Notes: generated by a model not told the origin, from the letters alone. A stretch of DNA of 16,562 nt from an uncultured Lentisphaeria bacterium (GCA_937888615.1 CALABZ010000006.1:1-16562), one strand, 5' to 3'; shown: positions 8,020 through 14,891, counted from the stretch's first letter. A program made the numbers and translations.

Positions 8020-10431
8020 ATGAAGAATTTATTGATTGCGGGAACGGTGTTCTGGATGTTCGCCGTCTCCGGGGTGGAAATTATAAAAAAGCAGGCGCCT
8101 GTCGCCAAAATCTACATGGACGAAAAGGCGGTGATCAAAAAGGATTTTCACCTGCTGTCCACGGACGAACAGAAAAAACAGGTATTGTCGATGGCCGTGG
8201 ACGACCTGAATTACCATCTCCGAAAAATGAGCGGAACGGAATTGGAAGTGGTCCTGACGGCAGACCCTTCGAAAGTCCGTAAACCGGGAATCGTGATCGG
8301 CGAACTGGCCAACCGCTTCGGCGTCCGGCCCGTCGGACACAGTGAACTCGACGAAACGTTCCGGGTCCGGGCGGACCGCGATTTCCTGCTGATCGGCGGG
8401 GAATCGCCGGCGGCGGCGGCATACGGCATCTATGAAGTGCTGGAGCGCCTCGGCTGCGACTGGGTCATGCCGGGCGTCAACGGCGAAGTGATCCCGCAGC
8501 GGGAGAGCGTTGTCATCGACGACATGGATGTGGAGCAGAGCCCTTCTTTCGCCGTGCGCGCCCCCTGGTACACCGGCGGGTCGCGGATCGTCGAAAAAGT
8601 GTTCATGGATGAATTCGACCAGTGGAAACTGCGTCACAAGGAACAACTGACCCGACGCTGGTCCCCGCAGGTCATGATCGGCGGGCATGTGTGGGATCTG
8701 GTCATAAATAAATATCGTGAGAAATTCGACGCCCACCCCGAAATGCTGGCCCTGATCCGCCAGCCGGACGGTTCGTTCAAGCGGCAGGGCCCGCAACTGG
8801 AAAGCACCCATCCGGACATCCCTCCTTTGTTCGCCGACTATATACGTTCCATATTCCAGAAGAACGGCTGGCCGAAAGACAAGGCGGTGTGCCTGGGCGT
8901 CGGCCCGGCCGACGGGGTGCATTTCTCCCGTTCCGCCGAAAGCATGTTGGCGGGGACTGACCGCATCAATCCGGTTTCCGGCGACCCGGACATTACGGAT
9001 CTGCAGATTCTGCTCTGCAACCAGTTGATCGAAATTCTGGAAAAAGAATTTCCGAACCTGACCCTCGGCTTTTATCTTTACGCGGCCCACGCCGAATATC
9101 CGATCCGTTATATTCCGCACCCGAAAGTCACGATCGTGATTGCCGACATCGCCTATTCGCGTTTCCACTCGATCATCGATCCGAACAGCAAAACCCGGCA
9201 TCACTACCGGCAGATCGTCGACCAGTGGGGTGAACTGCACCGGAAACAGGGCAATTATCTTTTCTTCCGCGGTTATAATTGGAATCTCGCCGACAATTTC
9301 CTGCCTTATACCAAAATCAAAATATGGGCCGAAGACCTGCCGTACTATCACCGCCTGGGCGTTTCGGGCGTGTACAATGAATGCATCAAGGCGTGGTCCG
9401 TGCTGGCCCCCTCCGAGTACCTTGAAGCCAAACTGACCTGGAATGTCAACCGGGACTGGAAAGAAGTCCTGAAACAGTACTGCCGCAGCGCCTTCGGCGG
9501 CGGAGCCCCGGCGCTGGAACAATATTACCTGAAACTGGCCGAGCGACAAAGCAAAGCCGGTTATGAAGCGGGCTCCTACCATTCATTCGCGCTGATGTAC
9601 GACCGGAAGTTTGTGGCCGACTGCCGCGCCCTTTTCGAAAAAGCGGAAACGGCGGCGGAAACGCCCATGCGGAAACAGCGGGTCCGTTTCGCCCGGATTC
9701 CGCTGAATATGCTTTCGCTTTTCCTGGACTACCGCGCCGCCTACTGTTCTTTTGATTTTCAAACCGCCGAAAAGAAATATGAGGGAATGCTCGGCGAACT
9801 GCGGCGTTATGAGAAAATCGACGGCAATCTCGTTTGCCGCAGCGCCTCGATCTACCTGAAACGCTTCTACGGCGATTTCGTCAAACAGTCCGTGAAGTAT
9901 TCTTCCGGCGAATACCGGATGGTGTTTCCGCTGCCGGAACACCTGAAGGCGACCTTCGACTCCGATAATTGCGGACAAAGCCTGGGACTGTACAAAAAAG
10001 CGTTGAATGATCGCGATTATCTTACCCTTTCCACCTATTCGACGACCTGGGACGCACAGGGTTTGATGGGATTTCGCGGCGGCTCGGTCTGGTATCGGGT
10101 CGACTTCGACCTGACGGAAACATTAGCGGGAAAACCGCTCGGGCTTTTTGTCGGCGGCTCCGATTCCGTGGTCCGCGTCTGGTGCAATGAACAGTACATC
10201 GGCATGGGACGGCGGTTCGCCAAACCGTTCACATTCGACCTGACGGACGCCGCCTCCCCCGGGAAAAACCAGTTGACCATACAGGTACAGCAATATGGAA
10301 GTTCGGAAATCGGAACCGGCGGCCTTATTTATCCGTCGTTCATTTTTACCGGGCCGCGCCTGGCGCAGCGCACAACGCATACGGAAACCGGAGAACGACT
10401 GCTGCCGGGCGGCGAAGTGGCCCCCCATTAA
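8020..10431 (+). CDS. Secreted DUF4838-domain protein, putative glycoside hydrolase (copy 2, lacks Cys cluster)
   Basis: An 803-residue paralogue of the preceding gene, 25 bases downstream, with AAGGA at 8004-8008. The signal peptide is MKNLLIAGTVFWMFAVSG. It has the same order of parts: a small alpha/beta domain (AVDDLNYHLRKMSGTELEV, AAYGIYEVLERLGCDWVMPG), then the DUF4838 core with HPEMLALIRQPDGSF. The core block that reads EPSDGGGWCECAEC in copy 1 reads GPADGVHFSRSAES here, so the Glu and all three Cys are gone while the Asp-Gly remains. Residues about 685-790 (WYRVDFDLTETLAGKPLGLF to NQLTIQVQQYG) form a GH2-type galactose-binding-like sandwich that copy 1 does not obviously have. It is probably a functional specialisation: a different substrate or a binding protein. 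It is followed after 21 bases by the GH123-like gene. Family assignment is fairly secure; activity is unknown. Confidence 0.86.
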   Translation: MKNLLIAGTVFWMFAVSGVEIIKKQAPVAKIYMDEKAVIKKDFHLLSTDEQKKQVLSMAVDDLNYHLRKMSGTELEVVLTADPSKVRKPGIVIGELANRFGVRPVGHSELDETFRVRADRDFLLIGGESPAAAAYGIYEVLERLGCDWVMPGVNGEVIPQRESVVIDDMDVEQSPSFAVRAPWYTGGSRIVEKVFMDEFDQWKLRHKEQLTRRWSPQVMIGGHVWDLVINKYREKFDAHPEMLALIRQPDGSFKRQGPQLESTHPDIPPLFADYIRSIFQKNGWPKDKAVCLGVGPADGVHFSRSAESMLAGTDRINPVSGDPDITDLQILLCNQLIEILEKEFPNLTLGFYLYAAHAEYPIRYIPHPKVTIVIADIAYSRFHSIIDPNSKTRHHYRQIVDQWGELHRKQGNYLFFRGYNWNLADNFLPYTKIKIWAEDLPYYHRLGVSGVYNECIKAWSVLAPSEYLEAKLTWNVNRDWKEVLKQYCRSAFGGGAPALEQYYLKLAERQSKAGYEAGSYHSFALMYDRKFVADCRALFEKAETAAETPMRKQRVRFARIPLNMLSLFLDYRAAYCSFDFQTAEKKYEGMLGELRRYEKIDGNLVCRSASIYLKRFYGDFVKQSVKYSSGEYRMVFPLPEHLKATFDSDNCGQSLGLYKKALNDRDYLTLSTYSTTWDAQGLMGFRGGSVWYRVDFDLTETLAGKPLGLFVGGSDSVVRVWCNEQYIGMGRRFAKPFTFDLTDAASPGKNQLTIQVQQYGSSEIGTGGLIYPSFIFTGPRLAQRTTHTETGERLLPGGEVAPH

Positions 10432-10452
10432 CATTCTAAGGAGTATTTATTT

Positions 10453-12090
10453 GTGAAAAAAGATTGTGTTGTGGAAACGGATCTGGGACCGCTGCGGGAG
10501 TGCCGGATTGAACATATCGCGTTGTCGCCGTTGACGCGGGCTGGAATCAACCGCTTTGCCGACGAGCCCGGGTTCGCCCCGCTGGCGGTCGCCGGAATCC
10601 CGTTCAGTTGTACCGCCCTGATCCGCCACCGGCTGCCGTTCCGGGAACTGCGGTTGAATATCGGCGGCGCGCTCTCCGGGCGGGTATGTCCGGTCGCTTC
10701 CGTGGTGTTCCCCGAACAGGGCACATTGATCCCGGATATCGTCGGCGAACCGGAGCCGGTGAGCGTCGGCGGCAATACCACCGCGATGTTCCTGCTGAAA
10801 CTGAACCTGCCCGCCGATACGCCGCCCGGCAAATATGCCGTCACCGTCCATGCCAAAGCCGCCTCCCACGAACCGGCCCGCCGGACATTTACGCTGCATG
10901 TATTGCCCCCCGTGGAAACGGCGGCGAATGAGCAGAAAGTGGTTTTCTGGCCGCATTGGGAAACCTTCTGCCGTTACCTGAAGCTCGAATTATGGTCGGA
11001 GGAATTCTGGACCGCCGCCGAATGCTGTCTGCGCGAAATGGCGGCGGGGGGCATGAACGTGATCATGGCCAGCATCTGCCACGACCCGTTCCGTTATCCA
11101 TTGCCGCCGGAGTATCATGCGTTCAACCATTATCCGTCCATGATCCGCTGGATGAAAGATTCCGGCGGGTACTGGCGTTTCGACTACTCTGTTTACGACC
11201 GTTACGTGGAGCTGAATATGCGCCTCGGCATCGACCGCGAGATCGAATGTCATTCCCTGCTGCCCTGTAAATGTCAGGACCCCGTACTGTGCTTTTACGA
11301 CGCGGACAACCGCCTGATTCAACAGCCAACCTCCTGCGACTCCCCGGAGTATCAGGAGGCATGGACGGCATTTCTGGCGGACTTTATCGTCCACAACCGT
11401 TCGCGGGGCTGGGCGGACAAACTGACTCTTTGCCCTTACGACGAGCCGCAGGACCCGGCAAGTTTCCGTCAGGTGGCCCGTCTGGCGAAGTCAGTCGCGC
11501 CCGAAATCCGCATCACGGCCGCCATCACGACGAAAAAAGCGCTCGAACTGGTCGATGTCATAGACATTGCCACGGTTCATCTGTCCAGCGGCTATGATGC
11601 CGAGAGCTTTGCGAAATTGCGCGAGGCCGGCATCGAAGTCCGCTGGTACAACTGTTGCGCGCCCGACTGGGGCAACGTTCTGTTCGCAAGTGAACTGTCC
11701 GACGCTTATCGGCTCGCCTGGATGACCGAAGCCGGGGGATTCACCGGATTTCTGCGCTGGTCGATCATCGACTGGCCGGAACAAGTTTTGTCCAATCCCG
11801 GCTTCAACTGGCCCACCGGCGACACGCATTTACTGTATCCCGGCCCCCGCGGCCCCCTGGAGTCCCTGCGCTGGCATGCGTACAAACAGGGGCGGGGGGA
11901 TCTGGCGCTCCTGCTTTATCTCGGCAACGACGCACTGCTGAAATCTTTCGGAGCCTGCGCCCCGGTGGAATGGAACTGCACCCCCGGCGAAATTCAGCAA
12001 TGCTTGTACCAGGCGTACCGGCGGCACCTGCGGCTGACTTCGGCGGAAGCGGCGCTGACGACCGAACAGCTGCTGACCGAAACGCTTTGA
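10453..12090 (+). CDS. DUF4091 / GH123-like glycoside hydrolase
   Basis: A 545-residue protein beginning at a GTG; AAGGAG at 10438-10443 sits nine bases upstream and decides the start. Residues about 1-155 form an N-terminal beta domain (SVGGNTTAMFLLKLNLPADTPPG is typical of DUF4091 proteins). Residues about 160-530 look like a TIM barrel with CPYDEPQD (Asp330-Glu331) and the family's C-terminal signature GFLRWSIIDWPEQ then GDTHLLYPGPRGPLESLR. GH123 enzymes are retaining beta-N-acetylgalactosaminidases in which an adjacent Asp-Glu pair carries out substrate-assisted catalysis; the pair here is in the expected place. Many DUF4091 members are uncharacterised, so GalNAc specificity is only a suggestion. 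Unlike the two upstream proteins it has no signal peptide and appears cytoplasmic. It is the last gene of the 4726-12090 unit, with no hairpin terminator after it. Confidence 0.85.
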   Translation: MKKDCVVETDLGPLRECRIEHIALSPLTRAGINRFADEPGFAPLAVAGIPFSCTALIRHRLPFRELRLNIGGALSGRVCPVASVVFPEQGTLIPDIVGEPEPVSVGGNTTAMFLLKLNLPADTPPGKYAVTVHAKAASHEPARRTFTLHVLPPVETAANEQKVVFWPHWETFCRYLKLELWSEEFWTAAECCLREMAAGGMNVIMASICHDPFRYPLPPEYHAFNHYPSMIRWMKDSGGYWRFDYSVYDRYVELNMRLGIDREIECHSLLPCKCQDPVLCFYDADNRLIQQPTSCDSPEYQEAWTAFLADFIVHNRSRGWADKLTLCPYDEPQDPASFRQVARLAKSVAPEIRITAAITTKKALELVDVIDIATVHLSSGYDAESFAKLREAGIEVRWYNCCAPDWGNVLFASELSDAYRLAWMTEAGGFTGFLRWSIIDWPEQVLSNPGFNWPTGDTHLLYPGPRGPLESLRWHAYKQGRGDLALLLYLGNDALLKSFGACAPVEWNCTPGEIQQCLYQAYRRHLRLTSAEAALTTEQLLTETL

Positions 12091-12117
12091 ACAGCAACTC
12101 AACAAATAGATTATAAT
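12087..12117 (+). promoter_or_regulatory. Candidate promoter for the small-gene cassette
   Basis: TTGAAC (12087-12092) and TATAAT (12112-12117) are 19 bases apart; the -35 overlaps the stop codon of the GH123-like gene. A second isolated TTGACA at 12162-12167 has no -10 at usable spacing. The 12091-12225 interval is AT-rich compared with the surrounding genes. Confidence 0.35.
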
Positions 12118-12177
12118 TTATTTAAGATAAACAATTTGCACATCATGAACCATTTTATCTGTTGACAAATTCATCAA

Positions 12178-12196
12178 GATTGAAACCCCTTCAATC
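12178..12196. repeat. Perfect 7-bp palindrome with 5-base loop in cassette leader
   Basis: GATTGAA, ACCCC, TTCAATC. It lies 30 bases before the ATG at 12226 and downstream of both candidate promoter elements. It could be an operator or a small RNA hairpin; no T run follows, so it is not an intrinsic terminator. Confidence 0.5.
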
Positions 12197-12225
12197 AACT
12201 GATAAAATGAACAGGATGTACAACA

Positions 12226-12630
12226 ATGTGCCATTACACGCTTGAAGAAATCCGGAATATCCGCCGGACCATCAATGAACTCGGATTCGAGGGCCGTGAA
12301 ATCCTCGAAAAATATTCCGACGAACACTTGCGGGAAATCTGCAACGGAATCGGCCCGGATTGGATGCCGGAACTCGCCCGCGATGTCATCAGCGTCATGA
12401 ATCCCGCACTGGAACCGGTCGCCGCATTGCACGATGTGGCATTCTACGAAGGCGGCAGCCGCGAACAATTCCTCGAAGCAAACCGGTGTTTTGCCGCGAA
12501 CGGCACGCTTGCGGCAAAAGCCGAATATCGCTGGTACGACCCGCGCCGTTACCGGGTAATCTGGCAGGCACGGAAATTCGCGGTGATCTGCGACCGTTTC
12601 GGCTGGACTGCCTGGCCTCCCCAGAGGTAA
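12226..12630 (+). CDS. Small protein of unknown function, possible phospholipase A2-like motif (phage-type)
   Basis: A 134-residue protein; AGGA at 12213-12216 lies nine bases before the ATG. No signal peptide or membrane segment is visible. The N-terminal half is helical and charged. The centre reads CNGIGPDWMPELARDV and then ALHDVAFYEGGSREQFLEAN: a Gly-rich loop followed by His-Asp at the start of a helix, which recalls the calcium loop and HDxxY helix of small phospholipase A2-like proteins, although the Tyr position is Phe. The C-terminal part is basic and aromatic (YRWYDPRRYRVIWQARKFAV). It is the first of four small genes packed without gaps that resemble a phage lysis or tail-end module. 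I do not recognise a named family; the PLA2 idea is inference. Confidence 0.6.
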   Translation: MCHYTLEEIRNIRRTINELGFEGREILEKYSDEHLREICNGIGPDWMPELARDVISVMNPALEPVAALHDVAFYEGGSREQFLEANRCFAANGTLAAKAEYRWYDPRRYRVIWQARKFAVICDRFGWTAWPPQR

Positions 12631-12632
12631 CA

Positions 12633-12890
12633 ATGACCAACACCGAACGCGACAAACTGTTGATCCGGATGAGCGGACAGATCGGCGCCATCGAAAAAAG
12701 CCTCCGCAGCGTGGAGGCCTTCGGCCAAGACCTGCAGGATCATGAAAAACGAATCACAACGATCGAAAATTCACGCCAGAACGAACATTTCACGCGAAAC
12801 GCCGTATTACGGTTCATCGCCTGGGTGGTCGGCGTCGGCATGGGGCTTGTCGCGCTTCTTCTGCAATTCACAAGGAGCAATGGATCATGA
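12633..12890 (+). CDS. Small coiled-coil plus transmembrane protein, XhlA/holin-like
   Basis: An 85-residue protein. The ATG at 12633 has AGAGG five bases upstream and lies two bases after the preceding stop. Residues 1-55 are charged heptad-like helix (IGAIEKSLRSVEAFGQDL, then HEKRITTIEN). Residues about 60-78 (FIAWVVGVGMGLVALLLQF) are one membrane span, followed by a short polar tail. This matches the architecture of XhlA-type haemolysin/holin-associated proteins of phages and phage-derived particles: cytoplasmic coiled coil, then a C-terminal anchor. Sequence identity to XhlA cannot be shown by eye. Its last four bases overlap the next start (ATGA). Confidence 0.6.
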   Translation: MTNTERDKLLIRMSGQIGAIEKSLRSVEAFGQDLQDHEKRITTIENSRQNEHFTRNAVLRFIAWVVGVGMGLVALLLQFTRSNGS

Positions 12891-13129
12891 AAAAAATCAT
12901 CATTCCCGCATTCACCGCCGTCGGCACGGCACTCATCCTGTCCGGCTGCGTAAACCGCCTCCTGGCGGAATCGTATGAGCAATACCTCGACACCGCCGGC
13001 ACCGAATATCTGCAGTATGTGGCAAACGACCCGGCGCTGACCGACGACGACAAAGCGGCCCGGCGCGGCAATCACGAACAGGCCGCGGCAACAGCCAGGA
13101 AGTTCAAAGAAACCAAATGGAGCTGGTAA
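12887..13129 (+). CDS. Small predicted lipoprotein of the phage-like cassette
   Basis: An 80-residue protein starting in the ATGA overlap with the previous gene; AAGGAG lies upstream at 12872-12877. MKKIIIPAFTAVGTALILSGC is a signal peptide with the lipobox LSGC. The mature part is about 60 residues, helical and rich in Glu, Asp and Ala, with no recognisable domain. A tiny lipoprotein directly after a holin-like gene is the arrangement expected of an outer-membrane spanin subunit (Rz1-like), but it lacks the Pro-rich character of Rz1. The role is therefore a suggestion only. Its stop overlaps the next start (TAATG). Confidence 0.65.
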   Translation: MKKIIIPAFTAVGTALILSGCVNRLLAESYEQYLDTAGTEYLQYVANDPALTDDDKAARRGNHEQAAATARKFKETKWSW

Positions 13130-13473
13130 TGATCGAACAGATTATCACACAAGATGCATTCGCAGAACAGGTGCAGGCCGAATTAACCGACCTGCTGAAA
13201 TCGGCCGGAGACGAATATGCGCCCGAACTGCAGACGCTCTCCTTGCAATTCGCGGAACAGTATTACCGGTACCTGAACGGCGCGACCGACGCGGACCGCC
13301 GGAGCGCGGAAGCGAACATCCGGCATATCAAAGCCGCGCTGACCCATATCAGTGCAGATTTTGATCATGCGGATGGGGCTCGACCTCGCCGACCGCATGA
13401 TCAAAATCTGCACGACCATCCTGACCATCGCCGCCACCGCGGCGGTCAAAGCCATCATCTAAACGGCAGATAG
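13129..13473 (+). CDS. Small helical protein, reading frame probably broken near its 3' end
   Basis: A 114-residue frame whose ATG shares a base with the previous stop; GGAG at 13119-13122 supplies the ribosome site. Residues 1 to about 75 are a plausible soluble helical protein (AFAEQVQAELTDLL, SAEANIRHIKAALTHI). After ISAD (about residue 78) the composition changes abruptly to His, Arg, Asp and Pro, with no hydrophobic residues: the look of translation in a wrong frame. The frame one base ahead encodes a coherent hydrophobic tail over the same DNA (13352-13462). The break coincides with the left arm of a perfect 21-bp inverted repeat. Either the gene is frameshifted, or the two frames are joined by recoding, or two genes overlap. 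Confidence 0.55.
   Translation: MIEQIITQDAFAEQVQAELTDLLKSAGDEYAPELQTLSLQFAEQYYRYLNGATDADRRSAEANIRHIKAALTHISADFDHADGARPRRPHDQNLHDHPDHRRHRGGQSHHLNGR
13352..13413. repeat. Perfect 21-bp inverted repeat with 20-base loop
   Basis: The left arm is 13352-13372 (begins GTGCAGATTTTG) and the right arm is 13393-13413 (ends CAAAATCTGCAC); the loop is 13373-13392. All 21 pairs match. No T run follows, so it is not an intrinsic terminator. It lies wholly inside coding sequence at the frame break described for the 13129 gene. Confidence 0.97.
13352..13462 (+). pseudogene. Out-of-frame hydrophobic tail (36 codons), probable continuation of the 13129 gene
   Basis: This frame opens after a TGA at 13340-13342 and closes with TAA at 13460-13462. 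A GTG at 13352 or ATGs at 13367 and 13373 could start it, but there is no convincing ribosome site. The product would contain LDLADRMIKI then CTTILTIAATAAVKAII, an amphipathic helix followed by a short hydrophobic helix. It reads as the natural C-terminus of the 13129 protein displaced by one base, although an independent tiny membrane peptide cannot be excluded. Confidence 0.4.
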
Positions 13474-13495
13474 TGTTGCTTATGATGAAACCGCG

Positions 13496-14713
13496 TTACC
13501 GCAGTTTGCCGCCGTTGAACTCGCGATAGTTCGCCAACGAAAATTCATCGCCGTTCCGAACCCACGGATAATCGGCGGTCGTTGCAAAGCGTTCCTCCCG
13601 GAACAACCGGAACATCAAGTCGTCAAGCCCCTTGCAGATGTAACGGTAATTGCCGCCTTCAAGCGTGCATTTGTCCACGTATTCCTGCGGAACGGGAATA
13701 ATCGGCGAGGATTCATGCGCACCGTTCACCGCCAGCACATGCGTACCGGCGATATCGAGATCGCAGACGAATGCTTTCGGGTCTTCCAAACGGGCCAGGA
13801 GCGCATCCATGACGGCATCGCGGTCTTCCGGTCCGGGAAGCGGGGGAACTTCCTCGCGTCCGTTCTCGTAATTGAAAACCGTGCCGTTGACTTTCCAGAC
13901 GATGGAGCCTTTGTCGCCGCGGATTTCGATTTCGGGACCGTAATTGACCACCGAACAGTGGGTACAGTAGAAGTAAATGTCAAGGCCGGTCACGCTCCGG
14001 GTATGAATCATAGCGGTATCGGTGGTTTCGATCTCGGGATTGCACCGATAAAGCTGGGCTCGGATGCTCGCCAGTTCGGCGGAATGCCTGAATGTTTCGC
14101 CGCCGAAAAACAACGGCAGGTTCAAGTAATGCGCAAGGGCATTGTTGAACGGCGAATCAAGAATCCAGCCGCTGTTGCCGTTTCCAAGCTTGCCCGCCCA
14201 ATTATTGCGGGTGTAATAGCGATGGTCGCGCGGCCACAGTCCCATGCTTTTGATGCATTGGATTTTGCCGATTTTGCCGGCCAGGATTTCCTTCTTGACC
14301 CGGATCGTCACCGGCTGATAAACACTCTGATAACCGACCGCGGTAAACTTGCCGGTCGCCAGTTCGGCCTGACGGATGGCCTCCACGTCCTGAACAGTAG
14401 GGGCCGCCGGTTTTTCGATAAAAGCCGAAGCGCCGTGTTCCATGGCGGCAATCGCCATCGGCCGGTGCAACCCGATGCCGGTCGGTATAAAACACAAATC
14501 CAATTTACCCTTGAAATCTTCCAGCATCTTGCGGTAATCATCATAAATGACGCAGCCGAGAGCCCGGAGTTCCGCACACTTTTCGGCCTCCTGATCCTGG
14601 TTGATAATCGTGGCGGCGGAAATGTTCAGACGCCCCTTCTGCTGGTAACGCAGCAGATCCCGGTAATGGGTCTGTCCGAATCCGGATACCCCGATAATAG
14701 CGGTATTAATCAT
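13496..14713 (-). CDS. Gfo/Idh/MocA-family oxidoreductase
   Basis: A 405-residue predicted NAD(P)-dependent sugar dehydrogenase or related enzyme. The ATG at 14713 is chosen because GAGGT lies seven bases upstream and the Rossmann strand begins at once (MINTAIIGVSGFGQTHY, nucleotide loop at residues 8-13). The Lys of the EKP motif (residues 100-102) is conserved. TAVGYQSVYQPV starts the substrate-binding half, and the C-terminal beta-sheet domain (YFYCTHCSVVNYGPEIEIRG) is typical. Substrate cannot be read from the sequence; inositol, hexose and amino-sugar oxidation are all known in the family. It is separated from the upstream oxidoreductase gene by a strong terminator, so it probably has its own promoter in 14714-14830. 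It is convergent with the small-gene cassette. Confidence 0.92.
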   Translation of the reverse strand: MINTAIIGVSGFGQTHYRDLLRYQQKGRLNISAATIINQDQEAEKCAELRALGCVIYDDYRKMLEDFKGKLDLCFIPTGIGLHRPMAIAAMEHGASAFIEKPAAPTVQDVEAIRQAELATGKFTAVGYQSVYQPVTIRVKKEILAGKIGKIQCIKSMGLWPRDHRYYTRNNWAGKLGNGNSGWILDSPFNNALAHYLNLPLFFGGETFRHSAELASIRAQLYRCNPEIETTDTAMIHTRSVTGLDIYFYCTHCSVVNYGPEIEIRGDKGSIVWKVNGTVFNYENGREEVPPLPGPEDRDAVMDALLARLEDPKAFVCDLDIAGTHVLAVNGAHESSPIIPVPQEYVDKCTLEGGNYRYICKGLDDLMFRLFREERFATTADYPWVRNGDEFSLANYREFNGGKLR

Positions 14714-14835
14714 TTTTGTGACCTCATAAGAATGATAATTCAGAATTGTAAAATAACACTCCGGTTCCTTGTTTTCAAGTCCGTTATCCGCACGTTCAGG
14801 CACTTAACGCATAATTACTTGCGATCCGGGCACAA

Positions 14836-14863
14836 AAAAAGCGGCGGGATTCCGCCGCTTTTT
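14836..14863 (-). terminator. Intrinsic terminator after the 14892-16031 oxidoreductase gene
   Basis: Stem GCGGCGG (14841-14847) with CCGCCGC (14852-14858) and a four-base loop, extended by A-T pairs on both sides. On the minus strand the hairpin ends in a run of seven T, 28 bases after the stop codon. The flanking T and A runs would also allow it to stop transcription from the other direction. Confidence 0.92.
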
Positions 14864-14891
14864 GAAGTTTCTCCGGTTTCGGAACGCTGCT

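Noticed and set aside
8029..9582. Minus-strand frame of 517 codons opposite the second DUF4838 gene
   Set aside because: A long antisense frame is common in GC-rich DNA. The plus strand has a ribosome site, signal peptide and family blocks; the minus translation has none.
12162..12167. TTGACA as the -35 of the cassette promoter
   Set aside because: No acceptable -10 occurs 16-19 bases downstream; the nearest AT-rich hexamer (TAAAAT at 12203) is much too far.
12118..12633. Minus-strand frame of 171 codons opposite the first cassette gene
   Set aside because: It ends in the AT-rich leader and is antisense to a gene with a ribosome site and tight spacing to its neighbours; nothing recognisable is encoded.
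13352..13413. Inverted repeat as an intrinsic terminator or CRISPR-like element
   Set aside because: There is no T run after the stem and only one copy; it is inside coding sequence.
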